Source: Agaribacter marinus
GTDB lineage: Bacteria > Pseudomonadota > Gammaproteobacteria > Enterobacterales > Alteromonadaceae
Length of the DNA: 64,000 nucleotides
Assembly: GCF_030160655.1 (NCBI RefSeq)
Contig: NZ_BSOT01000005.1
Location: 310,001 to 374,000 of the forward strand
Direction of reading: 5' to 3'
Under the pieces are notes generated by a model. That model had not been told where the DNA came from. It saw only the letters and a list, made by a program, of their open reading frames with translations, and did not search any database. The position numbers and the translations under genes were made by a program. Positions 50,893-59,512 of this stretch are shown here, one piece after another. How positions within the stretch are numbered: position 1 is the stretch's first letter; each line of letters opens with the position of its first letter.

Positions 50893-53800
50893 ATGAATAT
50901 GTTTATGAAATGTTTTACAGGACGAAAGCAATTAAACAACAAGCTCATCCCATTTTTTATACTTTCTAGTTATACTTCTTTTATCAGTGCTGAAGAAATT
51001 GCGGAATTCCCCACTGACTCCCCCTATATTATTGCAGAGTCTTTAACCCCATATGAAAATGGGGTTTCTCAAATCGAACATCCGGTACATACGTCAAATG
51101 ATCACGTTACTTATGCGGTTACGCAGATGGCTAATACGGGTGCAGAGTTATATGGTGCTCACTTCACGGACAACCCCGACAGTATGCAGTTTGATTTTGT
51201 GAATGGTATTGTGACAACATGGGATAGTGTTGAGCACAACATCGAGGGGGTTGATTTTCTTAGCTTCGGTAATCGAGGCATAGAAATTGGTGACAGTGTC
51301 CACTTTACGCCGCTTTCACAAAGTGCTTTAGTCGCCGCAGTAGGGCATAGTATCACGCCAATTGCTGGTGCGCCCACATCGCAAGAGCCAGTACATACGT
51401 CAAATGATCACGTTACTTATGTGGTCACACAGATGGCTAATACGGGCGCAGAGTTATATGGCGCTCACTTTACTGACAACCCCGACAGCATGCAGTTTGA
51501 TTTTGTGAATGGTATTGTGACCACATGGGATAGTGTCGAGCACAACATAGAGGGTGTTGATTTTCTTAGTTTCGGTAATCGAGACATAGAAATTGGTGAC
51601 AGTGTTCACTTTACGCCGCTGTCAGAAAGTGCTTTAGTCGCTGCAATAGGGCATAGTATTACGGTAATTGCTGGGGCCCCCACACCAGAAGAACCAATTT
51701 CAGAAGATCCACCAGTAGATGATCCGCCAGCAGATGAGCCACCTGCACATACTTCAAATGATCACGTCACTTATGCGGTCACGCAGATGGCTAATACGGG
51801 CGCAGAGTTATATGGTGCCCACTTCACTGATAGTCCCGACAGTATGCAGTTTGATTTTGTGAATGGCCTCGTGACGACATGGGATGGTATCGAGCACAGC
51901 ATAGACGGCGTTGATTTTCTTAGCTTCGGTAATCGAGGCATAGAAATTGGCGACAGCGTCCACTTTACGCCGCTGTCAGAAAGGGCATTAGTCGCCGCAG
52001 TAGGGCATAATATTACGACAATTGCTGGCGCTCCTACACTCCAAGATCCACCAATAAACGAGCCGCCAAATACAGAGAACCCGCCGGGTAATATTGCTCA
52101 TGATTTATCTAACAATGTTTTAATGGTTGGGCATAGCCTTGTGGGAATAACAATGCCAGATATGCTGAACTCTGCTCTTGATACACTGAGTGCTGATGGA
52201 CACATTAACTATCACGTCATTAACGGTGCGCCATTGAAATACAATTGGCTGAGTTCTCATCAAGCTCAGGGAGTAGATGCGCGGGCAGTTTTGCCTCAAG
52301 GCAACATAGATGTACTTGTACTCACAGAAGCCGTGCCACTTATTAATCATACAACTTGGAGTCAGAGTTCAACATACGCCGCTAACTTTTATAATCTAGC
52401 CGTCGACTCAAACCCTGATGTGCAAGTGTACATGTATGAAACATGGCATAGTATTGATAGTGGTACAGGTGTAGATGTACCGTATGATGACAATGACGAT
52501 ATCCCTTGGCGTGATCGTCTCGACCAAGAGTTATCACGATGGGAAGGTATCGTTGATAACGTAAATGCTCAGCGCGAAGACGATGAACCATACATGCATA
52601 TCATTCCTGCCGGACAAGCAATGGCTGCAATGCATGACGCAATTGAAATGGGTCAAGTGCCGGGTGTGAGTCATATCAGTGATTTGTTTAGTGATGACAT
52701 CCACCTTAACGATTTAGGTAATTACTTTTTAACCATGGTCCAATACGCAACGATTTATGGTCGTAATCCTGACAATCTGCCCGAAGCAACATTTAATGAA
52801 TGGGGAGGAAGTTACCAAGCTCCTTCTGAAGAATTAGCGGATAGTATGCAAGCTATTGCATGGGAAGCTGTAACGAACTATGCCCGCTCAGGCGTTTTTC
52901 CATCAGAAGATACAGGTGACGATCCTGTGCACAATTCAAATGAACACGTTACTTATGCAGTCACGCAGATGGGTAATACAGGCGCAGAATTATATGGTGC
53001 TCATTTCACAGACAACCCTGACAGTATGCAGTTTGATTTTGTGAATAACATCGTAATCACATGGGACGGCGCAGAACACAGCATAGAGGGAGTCGATTTT
53101 CTTAGCTTTGGAAATAGCGGGATAGCGCTTGGTACGAGTGAACACTTTACACCCATTTCAGTCGCCGCATTAGCAGCCTCAATAGGACACAATATCACCG
53201 AAATTGAAGGTGCACCAACACCTGAAGAACCGCTAGTTGGCATATATTTGTTGGAATCACAAGCTGATCGAGCTGAAGGTTTGATAAATCCGTCGTTAGC
53301 GTATAACTTGAGTGGTATAAACGATTGGACATCTGCCCAACCATTCATTGATTTCATGAAAACAGGTCGCACATGGTTTGCTGATCCTCCATGGTCACCA
53401 GATGGTAGTTCACTCCCTCAATTGAGGTTTGATGATCTTGAGCAACAGGGGTATCTTGATGAAAATGGCTGGCCTATCGAAATTCCTGAAGGTTATGCAG
53501 GTATATCTACTTTCTTTGCTTGGGGAGATTTTGAAGCATCCGTTGAAAGTAGGTTAGGTACTTATGTGCTTACTTATGAAGGTGAAGGTACGGTAGAGTT
53601 AAGTTGGGGAATGAACATTCTTAGCCAGCAAGAAGGACGTATAGAGTTTCAATACGTTGATAACAACTTCAGCGTAAACATTACCGACACAGATCCAAAT
53701 AATATTGGCGATTATATTCGCAATATATCGATAGTCCGTTCAGAGCATGAAGCTTTGTATAATGCTGGCGAGGTTTTCAATCCCGATTGGTTAAATATTA

Positions 53801-55398
53801 TCGAAGATGCGGTACAAATCCGTTTTATGGATTGGATGAATACTAATTCTTCTGAAATTCGTGAGTGGTCTGAAAGAACCTCACCTGATAATTTTACTTA
53901 TGCCATGAAAGCTGGTGCGCCTGTGGAGATAATGGTGGCATTAGCGAATAAAATAGGCGCTGATCCATGGTTCACGCTTCCTTATCACGCGAGCGACGAA
54001 TATGTTAGGGAGTTTGCAAAGTACGTTTATGAAAACCTGGATACTCGGTTAAAGGCTAATTTTGAGCTCTCAAATGAAGTTTGGAATTGGGCTTTTTCCC
54101 AAGCACAGGACCAAAATCAGCAAGCTCAGCAAGAATGGGGAGCCGAGTCATGGGCTGGTTACTATGTGAAAGAAGCAACGAACATGGCATTAATCCTAGA
54201 TGATATTTACGGCGATGTTGCAGATACACAGCTTGTCAAAGTGCTTGGCGGCTTTGTTACTTCTCCCTGGCTCACGAGCCGATTGATAACGGCTGAAGAG
54301 TGGTTTACTCATGAACCAGACAGTGCGATTGCGCCTTTTGAAGTATTTGATTCCTATGCCGTTACCTCATATTTTGGTGGCAGTTTTGTGCATGACGAAA
54401 ATCTACGTTCAGATTTGCTAAACGCCATTCAGGATTCCAATATAGACGAATTTTCCTATATTCATGATAGCTTGCTAGATCCTGCTACATCTAATTCTAT
54501 CCCTGAGGTTGCAGCGTTACTTGCGGAGCAAAAAGCGCTTGTTGATCAGTACGGGATGGATTTGATTTTGTACGAAGGTGGTCAGCATATACACCATTCA
54601 TTCAATGCGGGGTTGAGTGAAGAAGAACTCGCAAGTTTACAAGGCTTTCTCACAGATTTTGTCCGTAGTCCTGAGATGGCAAATCTTTACCAAGAACTTT
54701 GGAATGTATGGCGAGCCTTGGGTGACGGGCCATTTATGCAATTTACCGCATTAGGTAATCAAAGTATTTGGGGGTCATGGGGACTGTACAATAGTATCGA
54801 TGATACTAACCCTCGGGCAGAAATGTTGCAAAACCTTAATATTGCCACAGCGGGTTGGTGGAACGACGCTGGAGGTGAGCAGTATCAACAGGGTATTACA
54901 GAACTTGGAACGCATGGTGATGATGAAATGATTGGCACATCACAAGAAGATACCCTACTCGGTGGTGACGGTAACGACCTTATTGTTGGCGGTAAAGGAG
55001 ATGATACCCTCTTTGGTGATGCAGGAGATGACACTATACTAATTGGTCCGGGCAAAGATATCGCGAATGGCGGTTCTGGAGCAGATACGTTTGTATTTAG
55101 TGCCTTTGATTCGAAAGTAGATACAATCTTAGAATTTGAAACAGGTTTAGGTGGCGATGTATTAGATTTAAGTCATGTTTTATCTGATTTTGATGCATCA
55201 ACAGATGATATCCAACAATATATTGTGATAACGGAAAATAGTGGGGATGCTCAAGTTCTGATTAACATTGATGGGCAAGGTGATGGCTTTATGCCTATCG
55301 CAAATATTGACGGTGGCGTATTAGACCTAAGTATTGGTGACCTGATAACCAATGGAAATCTCGTGGTAAATGTTAGTGCTGGCATGAGTATAAGATAA
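50893..55398 (+). CDS. Giant secreted multidomain protein: novel repeats, SGNH-like, GH-A-like glycosidase and RTX tail
   Basis: 1501 residues from ATG 50893 (frame open from TTG 50836). In order: a possible Sec signal (about 1-34, LIPFFILSSYTSF then AEE); three ~92-residue repeats (from 65, 167, 285); Pro/Glu/Asp linkers; an SGNH-like domain (about 405-660) with VGHSLVG (Ser415) and D601-x-x-H604; a fourth repeat (from 679); a glycosidase-like domain (about 770-1325) with LSNEVWN (Glu1062) and LYEGGQ (Glu1228), the two-glutamate pattern of clan GH-A; Ca-binding RTX nonapeptides (about 1340-1390, GGDGNDLIVGGKGDDTL); and a type I secretion C-terminal domain. It lies just upstream of a beta-agarase gene, so a role in algal galactan breakdown is likely. 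Exact GH family not recognised. Confidence 0.8.
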   Translation: MNMFMKCFTGRKQLNNKLIPFFILSSYTSFISAEEIAEFPTDSPYIIAESLTPYENGVSQIEHPVHTSNDHVTYAVTQMANTGAELYGAHFTDNPDSMQFDFVNGIVTTWDSVEHNIEGVDFLSFGNRGIEIGDSVHFTPLSQSALVAAVGHSITPIAGAPTSQEPVHTSNDHVTYVVTQMANTGAELYGAHFTDNPDSMQFDFVNGIVTTWDSVEHNIEGVDFLSFGNRDIEIGDSVHFTPLSESALVAAIGHSITVIAGAPTPEEPISEDPPVDDPPADEPPAHTSNDHVTYAVTQMANTGAELYGAHFTDSPDSMQFDFVNGLVTTWDGIEHSIDGVDFLSFGNRGIEIGDSVHFTPLSERALVAAVGHNITTIAGAPTLQDPPINEPPNTENPPGNIAHDLSNNVLMVGHSLVGITMPDMLNSALDTLSADGHINYHVINGAPLKYNWLSSHQAQGVDARAVLPQGNIDVLVLTEAVPLINHTTWSQSSTYAANFYNLAVDSNPDVQVYMYETWHSIDSGTGVDVPYDDNDDIPWRDRLDQELSRWEGIVDNVNAQREDDEPYMHIIPAGQAMAAMHDAIEMGQVPGVSHISDLFSDDIHLNDLGNYFLTMVQYATIYGRNPDNLPEATFNEWGGSYQAPSEELADSMQAIAWEAVTNYARSGVFPSEDTGDDPVHNSNEHVTYAVTQMGNTGAELYGAHFTDNPDSMQFDFVNNIVITWDGAEHSIEGVDFLSFGNSGIALGTSEHFTPISVAALAASIGHNITEIEGAPTPEEPLVGIYLLESQADRAEGLINPSLAYNLSGINDWTSAQPFIDFMKTGRTWFADPPWSPDGSSLPQLRFDDLEQQGYLDENGWPIEIPEGYAGISTFFAWGDFEASVESRLGTYVLTYEGEGTVELSWGMNILSQQEGRIEFQYVDNNFSVNITDTDPNNIGDYIRNISIVRSEHEALYNAGEVFNPDWLNIIEDAVQIRFMDWMNTNSSEIREWSERTSPDNFTYAMKAGAPVEIMVALANKIGADPWFTLPYHASDEYVREFAKYVYENLDTRLKANFELSNEVWNWAFSQAQDQNQQAQQEWGAESWAGYYVKEATNMALILDDIYGDVADTQLVKVLGGFVTSPWLTSRLITAEEWFTHEPDSAIAPFEVFDSYAVTSYFGGSFVHDENLRSDLLNAIQDSNIDEFSYIHDSLLDPATSNSIPEVAALLAEQKALVDQYGMDLILYEGGQHIHHSFNAGLSEEELASLQGFLTDFVRSPEMANLYQELWNVWRALGDGPFMQFTALGNQSIWGSWGLYNSIDDTNPRAEMLQNLNIATAGWWNDAGGEQYQQGITELGTHGDDEMIGTSQEDTLLGGDGNDLIVGGKGDDTLFGDAGDDTILIGPGKDIANGGSGADTFVFSAFDSKVDTILEFETGLGGDVLDLSHVLSDFDASTDDIQQYIVITENSGDAQVLINIDGQGDGFMPIANIDGGVLDLSIGDLITNGNLVVNVSAGMSIR
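51085..51375 (+). repeat. Repeat unit 1 of the giant protein (~290 bp)
   Basis: Encodes HTSNDHVTYAVTQMANTGAE … GDSVHFTPLSQSALVAAVGHSIT. Units 1-3 are nearly identical in DNA sequence, indicating recent duplication or gene conversion. Confidence 0.93.
51391..51681 (+). repeat. Repeat unit 2 of the giant protein
   Basis: Almost identical to unit 1; begins 306 bp after it. Differs by few bases (for example YVVTQ instead of YAVTQ). Confidence 0.93.
51745..52035 (+). repeat. Repeat unit 3 of the giant protein
   Basis: Closely similar to units 1 and 2, preceded by a Pro/Asp/Glu linker (EDPPVDDPPADEPPA). Confidence 0.93.
52927..53220 (+). repeat. Repeat unit 4 of the giant protein (diverged)
   Basis: Same protein pattern as units 1-3 but more diverged in DNA and protein; it is separated from them by the SGNH-like domain and precedes the glycosidase domain. 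Confidence 0.9.
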
Positions 55399-55416
55399 AT
55401 TGATACTGCAAACTTG

Positions 55417-55458
55417 CCTCTCAGATAGCATTGTCTGAGGGGTGTTTTGCGTTTTTAG
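55417..55458 (+). terminator. Terminator after the giant protein gene
   Basis: Stem CCTCTCAGA (55417-55425) with TCTGAGGGG (55434-55442), 8-nt loop, followed by TGTTTTGCGTTTTT. Confidence 0.8.
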
Positions 55459-55570
55459 TGTGTCACGCACTAAAGTAAAAACCTCTAAAGATACTCCTCA
55501 TTTCTCAAGTACTGTCGCAAATTTCATACATAAGCTATTAATAAATAAAGAATAAATTTTATTATTGAGA

Positions 55571-55603
55571 AATGTTAACAATATGTTGATCAATGTTAAC
55601 AAT
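55571..55603. promoter_or_regulatory. Tandem palindromes upstream of the agarase gene
   Basis: Two copies of AATGTTAACAAT with the palindromic core TGTTAACA (55573-55580 and 55594-55601). Their centres are 21 bp apart, two helical turns, so they lie on one face of the helix. They sit 44-75 bp before the preferred agarase ATG. A likely operator pair for an unidentified regulator. Confidence 0.6.
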
Positions 55604-55646
55604 GTGTGTAACTTAAAAAATGAACACAAACAAACGGTACACACGA

Positions 55647-57008
55647 ATGAAAAAAATAATAGCACTTACAGCAATCTGCATGTCTTCTATCAGCGCGTTC
55701 GCAAACGATTGGGATAATATTCCAGTGCCAGTTTCGGCGGGTAATGGAATGAAATGGGAGTTGCAAAGCTCTCACTCTGATTCGTTTAATTACACAGGGA
55801 AATCTAACCAATTCACCCAAAAGTGGAACGACCGGTATTTTAAAAACTGGACTGGTCCAGGTTTGACGCATTGGAACAGTAACGAAACCTGGATTGCTGA
55901 CGGCAATCTCATTATTGGTGCGTCACGCAGGAATGGCACAAATAAGGTAAATGCCGGCGTTGTTACATCTAAGACAAAGGTAAAATATCCGATTTTCATG
56001 GAAGCACGGATCAAAGTCAGTAATTTAGAGCTGTCCTCCAACTTTTGGTTATTGAGTCAAAATGACCAACGAGAGATAGATATTCTTGAAGTTTATGGGG
56101 GGGCTAGTCAAGATTGGTTCGCGAGAAACATGTCGACAAATTTCCACGTGTTTTTAAGAAACTCTCAGACGAATGCAATCATCAGCGATTTCAATGATCA
56201 AACGCATTTTACACCGCCGTTTGGTACCTATTGGCGCGATAATTTTCATCGTTTCGGCGCTTACTGGAAGAGCCCTACAGATGTTACGTTTTATATAAAT
56301 GGTCAAAAAACAACAAAAGGTGCTTGGTCTCAGGTCGTCATGCGAGACAAAGATCACACTGGTGCCATTATGGATAAAAACCGGCTTAATATGGACCAAG
56401 AAATGTTCATCATTTTGGATACGGAAGATCATTCATGGCGCTCGGAACAAGGCATTGTGGCCTCTGATGCGGATTTAGCGAACAACAACAAAAATAAAAT
56501 GTACGTCGATTGGATTAGAGTCTATAAGCCAGTCACAGACGGCACCAATAATAACCCGCAGCAACCAGGCAATGATGGATTTGATAAAACCAATATCGCG
56601 TTTCAAGCTAAACATAGCAATAAGTGCATTGATGTGAAACAAGGCGCAACTTGGAACGGCAGTGTCTATCATCAATGGGCTTGTAACAGCAATAATATTA
56701 ATCAAAAATTCGACATCGTTGAATTGGGCAATAATGAATACGCGATAACGTCTAAAAAGAGCGGCTTATGTATGGAATTACAGAATGGCAGCACTCTAAA
56801 CGGCGCGAAGATTCACCAATGGGTATGCAATTACGCTGATAGAAATCAGCGTTGGGCGCTAAATGATAAGGGTGATGGGTACCATGAAATACGTTCAGTG
56901 GTATCAAACAAATGCGTAGATATAGCGGGTCAACAAACGACTAACGGTGCAAACGTTTTTCAATGGAATTGTTTTAACGGCAATAATCAGCGCTTTAAAA
57001 TAAATTAA
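55647..57008 (+). CDS. GH16 beta-agarase with C-terminal ricin-type (CBM13-like) domain
   Basis: 453 residues from ATG 55647 (frame open from 55620). Signal peptide MKKIIALTAICMSSISAFA. GH16 catalytic domain (about 20-295) with the REIDILEVYGG motif: nucleophile Glu143, Asp145, acid/base Glu148. Segments WDNIPVPVSAGNGMKWELQ, WTGPGLTHW and ILDTEDHSWRSEQG are those of beta-agarases (hydrolysis of beta-1,4 links in agarose to neoagaro-oligosaccharides). After an Asn/Pro/Gln linker comes a beta-trefoil lectin domain (about 318-453) with QKF/QRW/QRF repeats and paired Cys. It is exported by Sec, unlike the neighbouring RTX protein. Confidence 0.93.
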   Translation: MKKIIALTAICMSSISAFANDWDNIPVPVSAGNGMKWELQSSHSDSFNYTGKSNQFTQKWNDRYFKNWTGPGLTHWNSNETWIADGNLIIGASRRNGTNKVNAGVVTSKTKVKYPIFMEARIKVSNLELSSNFWLLSQNDQREIDILEVYGGASQDWFARNMSTNFHVFLRNSQTNAIISDFNDQTHFTPPFGTYWRDNFHRFGAYWKSPTDVTFYINGQKTTKGAWSQVVMRDKDHTGAIMDKNRLNMDQEMFIILDTEDHSWRSEQGIVASDADLANNNKNKMYVDWIRVYKPVTDGTNNNPQQPGNDGFDKTNIAFQAKHSNKCIDVKQGATWNGSVYHQWACNSNNINQKFDIVELGNNEYAITSKKSGLCMELQNGSTLNGAKIHQWVCNYADRNQRWALNDKGDGYHEIRSVVSNKCVDIAGQQTTNGANVFQWNCFNGNNQRFKIN

Positions 57009-57049
57009 CAAAGCAAAAAAAAGCATGTAAAAGCACGGCACTCAACTTA

Positions 57050-57078
57050 AAAGCCACTTCGGTGGCTTTATTTTTATC
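57050..57078. terminator. Terminator between the agarase gene and the PqiA-like gene
   Basis: Stem AAAGCCAC (57050-57057) with GTGGCTTT (57062-57069), TTCG tetraloop, then a T-rich tract on the plus strand; A-rich on the other side. Confidence 0.88.
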
Positions 57079-57086
57079 TTTGATAT

Positions 57087-57704
57087 TTAAGACTTTTCTT
57101 CGGTCGTGAAGCTCTCTGTTACGCGAGACGCAGGCGTTTTAACATGTTTATTTACTGCGCTAAAGAGCATATGCGTACCCAGTAGCGACAACATGCAATA
57201 TCCAACAAAGTAGTAAAAGCCTTCACCAACGTTCGACAAGGTTTCTGTGCTCAATTCAAATGCCATACTCATCCCAAAAAATCCGATTTGGTGTTGTTCT
57301 GCCGTATCCGCATGATTAGTGGATAGGACGGCAAGAAATACTGCCACGACAAATACGTCGGCCATGGACCACTTGCCAATACTGGCGACAAAATCAATCA
57401 GTCTTTTGGCGAGGGCTTGGTCTTTACAGAAATAGACAATACAGACCAGCGTCGTTTTTACGACTGGAATGAGTACTGAAAACGCGAAAATTAAAAAGGC
57501 AACCAATGCTCTGTTTTGATGCCAAAGTTCTTGTACAGTGCCTATAATAGATAAGTCCTTGGATACCAATTCAGTTGATAATGATGAACCAGACAAGTCA
57601 ACGCCCATACTCATATTTAAGGTAAACATCGATAGCAATATACCTGGCACAAACAAGCCTATTGCAATAACATTACATAAAAACCCAATATGTTTTTGAA
57701 TCAC
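57087..57704 (-). CDS. Paraquat-inducible protein A (PqiA) family membrane protein
   Basis: 205 residues, four membrane helices (about 8-27, 67-90, 115-128, 165-184). The hallmark SIGKWSMADVFVVAVFLA (about 108-125) identifies the PqiA/YebS family, which works with MCE proteins (PqiB/YebT) in lipid or envelope homeostasis. Only one PqiA domain is present and no mce gene is nearby. It follows the thioredoxin-like gene by 73 nt on the same strand. Confidence 0.85.
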   Translation of the reverse strand: MIQKHIGFLCNVIAIGLFVPGILLSMFTLNMSMGVDLSGSSLSTELVSKDLSIIGTVQELWHQNRALVAFLIFAFSVLIPVVKTTLVCIVYFCKDQALAKRLIDFVASIGKWSMADVFVVAVFLAVLSTNHADTAEQHQIGFFGMSMAFELSTETLSNVGEGFYYFVGYCMLSLLGTHMLFSAVNKHVKTPASRVTESFTTEEKS

Positions 57705-57777
57705 TGTATTTAATCCCTTTTTTCACGTCGTGTATGCTAGTCTCATATCTTAAATGCAACACTTGGGCGCAGTGTGC

Positions 57778-58299
57778 CTATCGTCCAAACATTTCACGCA
57801 GTTTTAACCCTGCTGCAGTAGAGTAACCGAAAGAACGACTAACAATTTGATTTTCTTCATTGACTAAATAGTAACTTGGATAACCTTGCACTTGAAATTC
57901 ATTTTTTAATTTTGTGTTACCAAGCAATACCTTGCTTTTTACCTCATGATTGTTCACAAAGGCTTCGACGTCTTTAATATTTTCATAGTCTAGGGCGATT
58001 GTGACGACATTTACTTTTTCAGAATCTATATAATCCAGATTACCAATGCTCAGCGCACATACCTTGCACCAAGGCGCAAAGAAGTAGAGTAATGTAGGTT
58101 TGTCAGACGTCAATATGTTGCCTGATTGCCCATTTAGGTTTGGAAGCACCTGATTTTCAATAGCTATACTACCATCATCATCTAACATGTCTTTTGATTG
58201 CCACGCCATAACCGCTGAGATGATAACAGCAAAAATTACAATATCTCGCCCCCAAATAAGCCATTTAGGCCAAGGCTTCTTTTGTGAATTATCTGACAA
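57778..58299 (-). CDS. Membrane-anchored thioredoxin-like protein (TlpA/ScsD type)
   Basis: 173 residues. N-terminal membrane anchor (about 13-30, LIWGRDIVIFAVIISAVMAW), then a periplasmic thioredoxin fold with active site FFAPWCKVCALS (CxxC about 74-77) and cis-Pro segment VQGYPSYYLV. ScsD-like proteins act in periplasmic disulfide or copper stress handling. It is followed by the PqiA-like gene and is divergent from ABC system B. Confidence 0.87.
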   Translation of the reverse strand: MSDNSQKKPWPKWLIWGRDIVIFAVIISAVMAWQSKDMLDDDGSIAIENQVLPNLNGQSGNILTSDKPTLLYFFAPWCKVCALSIGNLDYIDSEKVNVVTIALDYENIKDVEAFVNNHEVKSKVLLGNTKLKNEFQVQGYPSYYLVNEENQIVSRSFGYSTAAGLKLREMFGR

Positions 58300-58593
58300 C
58301 TTACTGATACCTCTTTATTGTCTGCGAAGTGGACGTTTTTCGTCGGCAACTTTGCTTTATCTTAGATAAACTAGACCGGTGACAATACGCAAAAGTCTCA
58401 ACACCTTACACGAACTGTGCGTAATGCCTATGTCGTTTCGTATTGCGTTATTCCGTCAAAATTAGCATTTAAAAGGCACATATATAAGCCAATATACACA
58501 TTTAGTAACAAAGCTGAGAAAATTAAATGAATATTTATCCTTTGCACTGCCTCAAATGCTTGATAACTTTAGCTTAAAACTATGGAGTATTAG

Positions 58594-59511
58594 ATGCTAA
58601 GTATTACCGGCATATCAAAAACCTATGATAATGGCGTCCATGCCTTAAATAACGTGGATTTACAGATATCAAAAGGACTTTTTGGTTTGCTTGGGCCAAA
58701 TGGCGCGGGTAAGTCTTCGTTAATGCGCACCATTGCAACGTTGCAGTCGCCGGATGAAGGAGCAATTAGTTTTGATGGCATTGACGTCGTCGCACAACCA
58801 GACGTGTTGCGCAGACGATTGGGATATTTACCACAAGATTTTAATGTATATCCACGTATTAGTGCTTACGAATTGCTTGATCACTTAGCGATACTAAAAG
58901 GCATTAAAGTAAAAGCTGAACGAAAAGAAGCAGTAGATGGTTTACTTGCTCATACAAATTTGTTTGAGCATCGCCGTAAGGCAGTGAGCAGTTTTTCCGG
59001 CGGCATGCTGCAACGTTTCGGGATCGCTCAAGCGCTCTTAGGCGACCCTGATTTACTCATTGTCGATGAACCTACCGCGGGATTAGACCCGGAGGAACGT
59101 AATCGTTTCCACAACTTACTTGTCAGCTTAGGCAGTAACAAAGTCATTATCTTATCTACACATATTGTGGAAGACGTATCCGAGCTTTGCTCTGATATGG
59201 CGGTGCTAGGGAATGGACAAATTTTATTACAGGGTAACCCATTAGAAGTCACTGAGGCGCTGCGAGGACGCATTTGGCGTAAAACCATATCTCGCCATGA
59301 ATTAGAAGAGTTTGAAAGAGATTTTACTGTCATATCGACACGTTTATTTGCGGGGCGAACCGTGATACATATTGTATCTGATAGTCCACCTGACGGGTTT
59401 GAAGTGGCACCCGCGTCCTTAGAAGATGTCTATTTTAATACCCTTAGAGAACAGCGGCGAAAGTATAAAACGGCGCCCATTGCGCCTGATACTGTATCCA
59501 AAGAGCAATAA
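58594..59511 (+). CDS. ABC transporter ATP-binding protein (system B)
   Basis: 305 residues, clearly paralogous to the system A ATPase. Walker A LGPNGAGKSS (about 33-42), signature FSGGMLQRFGIAQALLG, Walker B LLIVDEPTAGLDPEERNR, LSTHIVEDVSELC. It has GGAG 7 nt before the ATG. The permease/M1 gene begins 1 nt after its stop. The 294 bp upstream hold no gene and no structure I can name. Confidence 0.93.
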   Translation: MLSITGISKTYDNGVHALNNVDLQISKGLFGLLGPNGAGKSSLMRTIATLQSPDEGAISFDGIDVVAQPDVLRRRLGYLPQDFNVYPRISAYELLDHLAILKGIKVKAERKEAVDGLLAHTNLFEHRRKAVSSFSGGMLQRFGIAQALLGDPDLLIVDEPTAGLDPEERNRFHNLLVSLGSNKVIILSTHIVEDVSELCSDMAVLGNGQILLQGNPLEVTEALRGRIWRKTISRHELEEFERDFTVISTRLFAGRTVIHIVSDSPPDGFEVAPASLEDVYFNTLREQRRKYKTAPIAPDTVSKEQ

Positions 59512-59512
59512 A

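Noticed and set aside
58300-58593. Gap between the thioredoxin-like gene and ABC system B searched for RNA genes or repeats
   Set aside because: No tRNA-like cloverleaf, long hairpin or repeat was seen; it is treated as a divergent promoter region only.
59426-59512. 29-residue extension of the system B permease into the ATPase gene
   Set aside because: The ATG at 59513 directly after the ATPase stop starts a typical permease N-terminus (MFTKMLAFEWRF).
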